Source: Geobacteraceae bacterium
Lineage (GTDB): Bacteria; Desulfobacterota; Desulfuromonadia; Geobacterales; Pseudopelobacteraceae
Reading direction: 5' to 3'
NCBI GenBank assembly: GCA_016720395.1
Contig: JADKKR010000001.1
Span: forward strand, 186,001-250,000
Length of the DNA: 64,000 nucleotides
This document shows positions 57,339 through 64,000 of the stretch, in pieces (the first letter of the stretch is position 1; each line of letters begins with the position of its first letter). The notes beneath the pieces were generated by a model that saw only the letters and a program-made list of their open reading frames with translations, had not been told where the DNA came from and did not search any database. Both the position numbers and the translations under genes were made by a program.

Positions 57339-58469
57339 ATGAAAAAGCGTATCCTTTTCGCCACCCTCGGCGTTATCCTCATCGTTGCCGTTCTGGCCGG
57401 GATCAAGGCCCTGCAGATCAGGTCGATGATCGACAGCGGCAAGAAGTTCGTCCCCCCACCCGAAACCGTAACCACGGCCAAGGTAACCAGCGAGGCGTGG
57501 GAGACCACACTCGGATCGGTCGGAACCCTCACCGCCGTGCAAGGGGTCATCGTGTCTGCCGAACTATCGGGCAAGGTGGTCAGGATAAGCTTCGAGGCCG
57601 GCACTCCGGTAAAAAAAGGGGACCTGCTGCTGCGGCAGGATACCACCTCGGAGGAGGCCCAGCTTCCCGGTGCCGTTTCCCAGGTGAACCTGACCCGCGC
57701 CAACCAGAAACGGGCCGACCAGCTTTTCAAAGACGGGATCATCTCTCAGGCCGATCATGATGCGGCAGTATCCAATTCCGCCCTGGCTCAGGCCCAGGTG
57801 GACAACATACAGGCCACTATCGCCAAAAAGACGGTCCGCGCCCCCTTCAGCGGCAGCCTCGGCATTCGTCAGGTCAACCTCGGCCAGATCCTGCGGGAGG
57901 GAGACCCGATCGTCACCCTCCAGGCACTCGATCCGATCTATGTCGACTTCACCCTGCCCCAGCAGCAGCTTGCCCAGGTACGCATCGGTCAAGCGGTGCG
58001 GGTGACGAGTGACGCCCTGCCGGGCGAGACGATCCAGGGGAAAATCTCCGCCATCAGCCCGCAGGTCGATGCCGAGACCCGTAACATCAGGCTGCAGGCC
58101 ACGCTGTCCAACCGCGCCCAGAAGCTGCGTCCGGGCATGTTCGTCAATACCTCGGTCGGCATGCCGGTCCGCCAGAAGGTGATGGCCATCCCGGCGACAT
58201 CCGTATTTTACGCCCCTTACCGCGATTCGGTCTTCGTCGTCGAGACCGCCAAGGAGAGCAAAGCGGGGGGTGCGGCGCTGACGCTCCGCCAGCAGTTCGT
58301 CCGCCTCGGTGAAAAGCGCGGCGATTTTGTAACCGTCACAGAAGGGCTCAAAGAAGGCGAGACTATCGTCAGCACCGGCGTGTTCAAGCTGCGCAACGGC
58401 CAATCCGTGGTCATCGACAACAAACTCGCCCCCGACTTCCAGCAGACGCCTAAACCTGAGAACAACTGA
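57339..58469 (+). CDS. RND efflux periplasmic adaptor
   Basis: This 376-residue membrane fusion protein has one N-terminal anchor (residues 5-25). The lipoyl-like half motifs are GVIVSAELSGKVVRISFEAG and TVRAPFSGSLGIRQVNLGQ, separated by a short coiled-coil hairpin (about 100-150). Beta-barrel and membrane-proximal domains follow. No lipoprotein cysteine is present. The ATG at 57339 gives the usual MKKR start, although GGAG is rather far upstream and an ATG nine bases earlier is possible. It lies 13 bases before the pump gene. No outer-membrane channel gene is present. Confidence 0.9.
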   Translation: MKKRILFATLGVILIVAVLAGIKALQIRSMIDSGKKFVPPPETVTTAKVTSEAWETTLGSVGTLTAVQGVIVSAELSGKVVRISFEAGTPVKKGDLLLRQDTTSEEAQLPGAVSQVNLTRANQKRADQLFKDGIISQADHDAAVSNSALAQAQVDNIQATIAKKTVRAPFSGSLGIRQVNLGQILREGDPIVTLQALDPIYVDFTLPQQQLAQVRIGQAVRVTSDALPGETIQGKISAISPQVDAETRNIRLQATLSNRAQKLRPGMFVNTSVGMPVRQKVMAIPATSVFYAPYRDSVFVVETAKESKAGGAALTLRQQFVRLGEKRGDFVTVTEGLKEGETIVSTGVFKLRNGQSVVIDNKLAPDFQQTPKPENN

Positions 58470-58482
58470 CCGGACCCCGCCC

Positions 58483-61400
58483 ATGAAAATCACCGATCTC
58501 TTCATCCGCCGACCCGTGCTGGCGATTGTCGTCAACCTGGTCATCATCATCGCCGGACTGCAGGCGATACGCTCTCTGAATGTTCGCCAGTATCCGCGCA
58601 GCGAGAATTCGGCGGTCACGATAACCACCGCCTACGTCGGCGCCAGCTCCGACCTGGTGCGAGGCTTCGTCACCACCCCGCTTGAGCGGGCCATCGCAGC
58701 CGCCGATGGCATCGAGTACATGGAATCCCAGAGTACGCTGGGTATCTCGACCATCAATGTGCGTCTCAAGATCAACTACGACGCCACCCGTGCCCTGGCC
58801 GAAATCAGTTCCAAGGTCGACCAGGTACGCCGCGACCTGCCGCCCGAGGCCGAGGTGCCGGTCATCAATATCGAATCGGCTGACAGCGAGTTCGCATCGG
58901 CCTACCTGAGCTTCACCTCGGACATCCTCAAGCAGAACGAGATCACCGAATATCTGGTACGCATCGTCCAGCCGCGATTGACGGCCATACAGGGGGTACA
59001 GCGGGCCGATATCCTCGGTGCCCGGACCTTCGCCATGCGGATCTGGCTGAAACCCGACCGGATGGCTGCCCTCAACATCAGCCCGGCTCAGGTGCGCCAG
59101 GCGCTGGCCGCCAACAACTCCCTGGCAGCCCTGGGACATAGCAAAGGTTCTCTGATCCAGGTCAACCTGACCGCCAATACAAACCTGAGCACCGTCGATG
59201 AGTTCCGGCAGCTTTCGCTGCGCGGCCAGAACGGTGCCATCGTCCGCCTGGAAGAGATAGCCGACGTGATGCTGGGTGCCGAAGACTATGACGCCGAGGT
59301 CCGTTTCTCCGGTCAGACCGCCGTCTTCATGGGAATCTGGCCCCTGCCCAACGCCAACTCTCTGGACGTCATCAAGCGGGTGCAGAGCGAGATGAAGGCC
59401 ATCCAGCGCGATCTGCCCTCCGGCTTGAAAGCAAATGTGGCCTACGACGGAACTAAATACATCAACAGCGCCATTCACGAAGTGCTCAAGACCCTCGGCG
59501 ATACGCTGCTGATCGTGGTCATCGTGATCTTCCTGTTCCTGGGGTCCTTCCGCTCGGTACTGATCCCGGTGGTGGCTATTCCGGTATCTCTGATCGGCGC
59601 GGTATTCCTGATGCAGGCCTTCGGCTTTACCGTCAACCTGCTGACCCTGCTGGCGGTTGTGCTCTCGGTCGGTCTGGTGGTGGATGATGCCATCGTGGTG
59701 GTGGAAAACATCGAACGCCACCTGGGTGAAGGGAAATCACCCCGCGAAGCCGCTTTGCTGGGGGCCCGCGAACTGGTCGGCCCGATCATCGCCATGACCA
59801 TCACCCTGGCGGCGGTCTACCTCCCCATAGGCCTGCAGGGCGGGCTGACCGGCTCGCTCTTCCGCGAATTCGCCTTCACCCTGGCCGGAGCGGTCACCAT
59901 CTCCGGCATTGTGGCCCTGACCCTTTCGCCGGTCATGTCGGCCTACCTGCTCAAACCGGGCATGGAGGAACAAGGCCTGGCCGGGCGGATCTCACGAGGC
60001 TTCAACCGTCTCAAGGCCGCCTACGGTCGATGGCTGGATGTCACCCTCTCCGCCCGTCCGGCAGTTTACACCGTCTGGCTGATTATCACGCTGCTCACCA
60101 TACCCATGTTCACCATGTCGGCCAAAGAGCTGGCCCCGACCGAGGACCAGGGGGTTATCTTCGGCATCCTGGACGCTGCCGCCAACTCCACCCTTGACCA
60201 GAACAGCAGGTATGCCGCTGCGGCCAACCAGGCCTTCATGAGCGTGCCGGAGACCGAGTTCACCTTCCAGATCACCTTCCCCTCATCAGGCTTTGCCGGC
60301 ATGGTTCTCAAACCATGGGAGGAGCGGAATCGGAACGTTTTCCAGATCATGCCGGAGATCCAGCAGAAGCTGGGCAAGATCCCCGGCATCCAGATATTTC
60401 CGGTTACACCGCCGGCCCTCCCCGGCGGCGGCCAGTTTCCAGTGGAGTTCATCCTGGCTTCCACCGCCGATACTGCCCAGATTCTCGAGTTTGCCCACAA
60501 GCTTCAGCAAAAGGCCATGACCAGTGGCATGTTCGCCTTTCCGCCGATCATCGACGTCAAGATCGACCAGCCCCAGACCGAGTTCGTGATTGACCGCGAC
60601 AAGGTTGCCTCTCTGGGTCTCAATCTGGCCCAGATATCCGCTGACATGGGGGGCATGGTGGGAGGAGGCTTCGTCAACCGCTTCGACATCGCGGGCCGCA
60701 GTTACAAGGTCATTCCCCAGATAGAGCGGGTCGGGCGGTTGAATCCGGAACAGCTCAAGGACATCCATGTCACCGGACCGGGCGGAAAGCTGATCCCGCT
60801 TTCCACCATAGCCACCCTGAAAGATTCGGTCGTCCCCCGTTCTCTCAACCGCTTTCAGCAGTTGAACGCCGTCAAATTGAGCGGGGTTGCCATACGGCCG
60901 CTGGATGAGGCCCTGCGTTATCTGGAGGACGAGGCGGGCAGGATTCTGCCCAAAGGGTATGTCCTCGATTATACCGGCGAATCGCGCCAGCTGCGCACCG
61001 AGGGAAACAAGTTCCTGCCGGCCTTTTCGCTGGCTGTGATCCTGATCTTCCTGGTTCTGGCGGCCCAGTTCAACAGTTTCCGGGACCCGTTCGTCATTCT
61101 GGCAGGATCGGTGCCCCTGGCCATCTTCGGTGCCTTGATCTTCACCTTCCTGAAGATGCCCGACCCCAACACCCCCTTCTGGACCAAGGGGTGGACCACC
61201 ACCATGAATATTTACTCGCAGGTCGGACTGGTGACGCTGGTCGGACTGATTGCCAAGAACGGTATCCTGGTCGTCGAATTCGCCAACCAGCTGCAGTTTC
61301 AGGGCAACTCCAAGCTGGATGCCGTGCGCCAGGCCGCCATGACCCGGCTACGGCCGATCCTGATGACAAGCGCCGCCACAATCGCCGGCCACTTCCCGCT

Positions 61401-61581
61401 GACGCTGGTCAGCGGAGCCGGGGCTGCGGCCCGTAACTCGATCGGTCTCGTGCTGGTGGGGGGCATGTGCATCGGCACCCTTTTCACCCTGTTCGTCGTC
61501 CCCTCCATCTACATGCTGATCGCCCGCGACCACAGCAAGGACCGCGGGAACGAGGCGGCAGCTGACGGCGCGGAGACCTGA
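58483..61581 (+). CDS. RND multidrug-type efflux pump, HAE1 family
   Basis: This 1032-residue inner-membrane pump has the twelve-helix RND layout with two large periplasmic loops. The start MKITDLFIRRPVLAIVVNLV and the proton-relay motif GLVVDDAIVVVENIERHL (two Asp in helix 4) are those of the AcrB/MexF/MdtB group. It would expel amphipathic compounds from the periplasm and inner-membrane leaflet, coupled to proton influx. Substrates are unknown. It is co-transcribed with the adaptor just upstream. Confidence 0.94.
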   Translation: MKITDLFIRRPVLAIVVNLVIIIAGLQAIRSLNVRQYPRSENSAVTITTAYVGASSDLVRGFVTTPLERAIAAADGIEYMESQSTLGISTINVRLKINYDATRALAEISSKVDQVRRDLPPEAEVPVINIESADSEFASAYLSFTSDILKQNEITEYLVRIVQPRLTAIQGVQRADILGARTFAMRIWLKPDRMAALNISPAQVRQALAANNSLAALGHSKGSLIQVNLTANTNLSTVDEFRQLSLRGQNGAIVRLEEIADVMLGAEDYDAEVRFSGQTAVFMGIWPLPNANSLDVIKRVQSEMKAIQRDLPSGLKANVAYDGTKYINSAIHEVLKTLGDTLLIVVIVIFLFLGSFRSVLIPVVAIPVSLIGAVFLMQAFGFTVNLLTLLAVVLSVGLVVDDAIVVVENIERHLGEGKSPREAALLGARELVGPIIAMTITLAAVYLPIGLQGGLTGSLFREFAFTLAGAVTISGIVALTLSPVMSAYLLKPGMEEQGLAGRISRGFNRLKAAYGRWLDVTLSARPAVYTVWLIITLLTIPMFTMSAKELAPTEDQGVIFGILDAAANSTLDQNSRYAAAANQAFMSVPETEFTFQITFPSSGFAGMVLKPWEERNRNVFQIMPEIQQKLGKIPGIQIFPVTPPALPGGGQFPVEFILASTADTAQILEFAHKLQQKAMTSGMFAFPPIIDVKIDQPQTEFVIDRDKVASLGLNLAQISADMGGMVGGGFVNRFDIAGRSYKVIPQIERVGRLNPEQLKDIHVTGPGGKLIPLSTIATLKDSVVPRSLNRFQQLNAVKLSGVAIRPLDEALRYLEDEAGRILPKGYVLDYTGESRQLRTEGNKFLPAFSLAVILIFLVLAAQFNSFRDPFVILAGSVPLAIFGALIFTFLKMPDPNTPFWTKGWTTTMNIYSQVGLVTLVGLIAKNGILVVEFANQLQFQGNSKLDAVRQAAMTRLRPILMTSAATIAGHFPLTLVSGAGAAARNSIGLVLVGGMCIGTLFTLFVVPSIYMLIARDHSKDRGNEAAADGAET

Positions 61582-61713
61582 TTCCCTGTTCATGGTTAGA
61601 AGGGCTCACCATGAGCGGAAGATTCAGCAGAAAACAGAGCTCAGGAATATTTCCCCTGAGTTTTTGACAGGATTGAGATGTTTTTTGACCTGCAGATGTT
61701 TTGAAAGGCATGT

Positions 61714-62997
61714 ATGTCACTGAATGTTCCCGAATACCGGCTGGACGGCATCTATCGCCAGCGACAGGATGGTTTTTTCATGCAGCGGGTCAAGCTGGCG
61801 GCCGGGGTGATCCCGGCAGTTCAGGCCCGGAGGGTGGCGGCCGTTTCCAACCGCTTCGGCAGGGGCACGGTCCACCTGACGTCCCGGGGCAGCATGGAAA
61901 TCCACTGGCTCCAGGAAGCGGACCTGCCCGAAGTCAAGCGGGAGCTTGCGGCGGTCGGACTGACCTCGCGCGGCGCCTGCGGCGGGGCCGTGCGCGGTGT
62001 GACCTGCTCAAGTCAGGGCGCGGCCGGTTTTCCCGCAGTGGAGACCATGGCCCGCCGCATTCACCGGCATTTTACCGCAAACCCGCGCTTTGAGCGGCTG
62101 CCCAAGAAGTTCAAGATCGGTGTTGAGGCTGACGCGACCGGGCGCCGTCACCTGATTCAGGATGTGGGACTGGTGCTTTCCTGCCGCGATGACAGCGGCG
62201 CACGCTATGACGTCTATGTCGGCGGAGGTTTGGGGAAGGAACCGCAACCCGGCTTCCTGTTTGAGAGCGCCGTCAGCGAAAACCGCATTATCCCCCTGAT
62301 TGAGGCGATAGCCCGTGTCTATGCGGCCCACACCCCGGCCGGGAAACGTCTCAAACACCTGCTGCGGGAAAAGGGGGAGGAGGAATTCCGCAGGCTGGTC
62401 GCCCTTGAGCCGACCGCATCGGAAGAACTGCCTGCGGTTTCCGGCCTGCAGGAGAACCTGGTCCGGGTTCCGGGAGACCGACGCATCGTTGCACGTATAT
62501 TCGCCGGTGCCCTGACCGCTGACCAGCTTATCGAACTGGCCGATTTCGCCGACCAATGGGCCGACGGCATCATGATGGCAACCGCCGATCAGGACATCGC
62601 CTTTCATATCGCTGCAGCCCACGAGCCGTCTCAAGCCTCGGCAGCCCTTGCGCACTGTTCGTTCAGTGCCGGCCCGGTGGCGATCCGCGTCTGTCCGGGC
62701 AGCCATGAGTGCCGGATGGGGCTGTCGGCTACCCGGGAAGTTGCCCGTTCGATCCTCGATGCCGTCGGTCCGGCCGGTCGGTCAAAAAGCTGGGCCATCT
62801 CGGGCTGCCACAATTCCTGTACCCAGCCGCAACTGGCTGATATCGGCATCGTGACGTCGGGACTTTCAAAGGACGAGACCGGTGAGCGCACCCCGCACTT
62901 CGATATCCTCCGTCTTGGCCGGGAGGGGTTTGGAAAGGTAACGGAACAGTCGTTAACGCTGGCTGAACTCTGCAGAGTGGTACGGGAGATCGGTTGA
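61714..62997 (+). CDS. Siroheme sulfite/nitrite reductase-family protein
   Basis: This 427-residue protein has the two ferredoxin-like half domains (FFMQRVKLAAG; QENLVRVPGDRRIVARIF) and the siroheme 4Fe-4S motif as CPGSHEC (CX5C) followed by SGCHNSCTQPQLADIG (CX3C). It is shorter than assimilatory ferredoxin-nitrite reductases (about 500-560), like several single-gene members in Geobacter relatives. It may reduce nitrite or sulfite; the substrate is not clear. GAAAGG precedes the ATG. Confidence 0.82.
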   Translation: MSLNVPEYRLDGIYRQRQDGFFMQRVKLAAGVIPAVQARRVAAVSNRFGRGTVHLTSRGSMEIHWLQEADLPEVKRELAAVGLTSRGACGGAVRGVTCSSQGAAGFPAVETMARRIHRHFTANPRFERLPKKFKIGVEADATGRRHLIQDVGLVLSCRDDSGARYDVYVGGGLGKEPQPGFLFESAVSENRIIPLIEAIARVYAAHTPAGKRLKHLLREKGEEEFRRLVALEPTASEELPAVSGLQENLVRVPGDRRIVARIFAGALTADQLIELADFADQWADGIMMATADQDIAFHIAAAHEPSQASAALAHCSFSAGPVAIRVCPGSHECRMGLSATREVARSILDAVGPAGRSKSWAISGCHNSCTQPQLADIGIVTSGLSKDETGERTPHFDILRLGREGFGKVTEQSLTLAELCRVVREIG

Positions 62998-63014
62998 AAC
63001 CGTAAGATTCTTCT

Positions 63015-63596
63015 TCAGCAGCCGTCGTACCGGAAACAGCCCGTCAGATGATCATTGACCATACCGGTTGCCTGCATGTAGGCGTAGCAGATGGTCGAGC
63101 CGACAAAACGGAACCCATGCCGCTTCAATTCCCTGCTCATATGGTCGGACAAGGGAGTGGAAGCAGGTATTTCAGCCATACTCCTCCAGCTGTTGCGTAT
63201 CGGGACCCCTTCAACAAAACGCCACAGAAAGGAATCCAGGCTGCCGTAGCGGGCCTGCACCTCCAGCACCGCCCGGGCATTGGAAACCGTCGATGCGATC
63301 TTGAGCCGGTTGCGGACGATGCCCGTATCGGCCAGCAGCCTGGCCACATCCCGTTCGTCAAACGCCGCCACCAGCTGCGGGTCGAACCCCGCAAAGGCCC
63401 GGCGGTATCCTTCCCGCTTGCGCAGGACCGTCAGCCAGGAGAGCCCGGCCTGGGCTCCTTCCAGGGTCAGCATCTCGAACAGGCGATGCTCGTCATGCAG
63501 CGGCACTCCCCACTCATGATCATGGTACGAGATGTAGAGCGGATCGCTGCCGCACCAGGGGCAGCGGACAAGCGTTTGATCAAGCGAATCTGCCAT
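63015..63596 (-). CDS. tag: DNA-3-methyladenine glycosylase I
   Basis: This 193-residue repair enzyme removes 3-methyladenine from DNA. Its start RCPWCGSDPLYISYHDHEWG, with the zinc Cys and His, and the end NDHLTGCFR with the remaining His and Cys ligands match Tag. FEMLTLEGAQAGLSWLTVLRKR is the helix-hairpin region, and KRHGFRFVGSTICYAYMQA the substrate-side end. AAAGGAG precedes the ATG. It converges on the siroheme reductase gene. Confidence 0.95.
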   Translation of the reverse strand: MADSLDQTLVRCPWCGSDPLYISYHDHEWGVPLHDEHRLFEMLTLEGAQAGLSWLTVLRKREGYRRAFAGFDPQLVAAFDERDVARLLADTGIVRNRLKIASTVSNARAVLEVQARYGSLDSFLWRFVEGVPIRNSWRSMAEIPASTPLSDHMSRELKRHGFRFVGSTICYAYMQATGMVNDHLTGCFRYDGC

Positions 63597-63912
63597 AACA
63601 CTCTCCTTTGCAAACAGATCGAATCGTCTCTCACTCGCTCACTTCGTTCGCTAAAGCTCACAGAGGCACAAAGAAACCTGAACTCATCTTTGAGAGCTTT
63701 GGGGTTTTGTGAGAGCCGGCTGTCTGTCTTTCAGGCCTTTCAGGCCTGGCATCTTATGCTGTCGCCGTCCTCACCGGCAGCAGGGCAGACTTCCGCTATC
63801 GCCTAAATGGATTGAAGCCTGTGTTTCAATCGTTACAACCAATTGGCATAGCTGACATTTTACAGGTATAACCAGACGCGTATTTAACCATCTTACCTGT
63901 CGGGAGTCAACC
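63597..63912. other. Intergenic region with short repeats
   Basis: These 316 bases hold the tag promoter and a leader for the next gene. CTCACAGAGGCACAAAG (63658 on) and TGTGAGAGC (63708 on) form a weak inverted repeat that may be a degraded relative of the CACAGAG elements. TTTCAGGCC is repeated in tandem at about 63730. ATTGAA-N8-TTCAAT lies at 63811-63830. Confidence 0.4.
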
Positions 63913-64000
63913 ATGCGACGTACCGGAATTCTGCTGTTCTCAATCCTTTGCTGCACCTTTTTGCTGGCATCCGCCACACTTCTTTCAGCCGCCGAAGTGC
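63913..64000 (+). CDS. Exported protein, N-terminal part
   Basis: The gene starts at an ATG after GGGAG and runs off the right edge. The 29 visible residues are a signal peptide: MRRTGILLFSILCCTFLLAS, then a likely cleavage site after LLSAA. Function cannot be told. Confidence 0.65.
   Translation, partial: MRRTGILLFSILCCTFLLASATLLSAAEV

Noticed and set aside
63811..63838. CRISPR repeat-like sequence (TTTCAATCGTTACAACC)
   Set aside because: It is a single copy with no spaced repeats.

Overview
The window looks like chromosomal DNA of a Geobacter-type anaerobe (Desulfuromonadales/Geobacteraceae, plausibly near the Trichlorobacter/Pelobacter propionicus group; the genus is inference). Supporting marks are a siroheme-dependent heme pathway enzyme (AhbD), a DUF485 plus sodium:solute symporter acetate-permease pair, a Rieske/cytochrome b/five-heme cytochrome c complex, an MglB-type Roadblock protein, PPi-dependent phosphofructokinase, and very large PstC and PstA permeases. 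GC content is high in core genes and clearly lower in accessory patches.

Layout. 1-2.4 kb: start of an mglB-like gene (minus), ahbD, tRNA-Phe with a terminator, and an FMN-reductase-type flavoprotein. 2.7-5.4 kb (minus): acetate permease and DUF485, followed by a decayed IclR-type remnant. 6.0-9.3 kb (minus): rdgC-obgE-proB. 9.4-13.7 kb (minus): polyferredoxin, HtrA protease, a MITE-like palindrome, an orphan response regulator and a PEP-synthase regulator. 13.9-21.9 kb (plus): prmA-rsmE-zinc ribbon protein, then mutL, miaA-hfq, an AI-2E-type permease and a PDZ/Fe-S protein. 22.0-23.4 kb: a low-GC secreted protein and a BrnT/BrnA toxin-antitoxin pair whose toxin is frameshifted. 23.4-25.8 kb (minus): the bc-type quinol oxidase. 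26.1-32.7 kb: gltB-gltD behind a sigma-54-type promoter, with the HU gene convergent.

33.0-40.1 kb, starting at tRNA-Asn, is an accessory and decaying stretch. It holds an AraC fragment, a GNAT enzyme, a flavoprotein, shattered tartronate-semialdehyde reductase remnants, a glycerate kinase broken by two one-base losses, three small enzymes (VOC, SnoaL-like, DHFR-like), a Fic gene broken by a 10-bp tandem duplication, and two diverged 104-bp inverted-repeat-ended elements. 40.3-46.9 kb: a PAS/GAF histidine kinase, an ankyrin protein, PPi-phosphofructokinase and SixA.

46.9-57.1 kb is a phosphate regulon: psiE with a CxxC protein (minus), then phoB-phoR and pstS-pstC-pstA-pstB-phoU (plus), with Pho-box-like direct repeats before phoB and pstS. 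Three intergenic inverted-repeat elements of one CACGGAG/CACAGAG-type family lie in mutL-miaA, pstC-pstA and pstA-pstB. 57.3-64 kb: an RND efflux adaptor and pump, a siroheme sulfite/nitrite-reductase-family protein, the DNA glycosylase Tag (minus) and the start of an exported protein.

No CRISPR array, rRNA or intact insertion sequence was seen. The least ordinary signals are the apparently leaderless BrnTA promoter with an operator inside its spacer, the small repeat-element families, and the cluster of broken genes next to tRNA-Asn.
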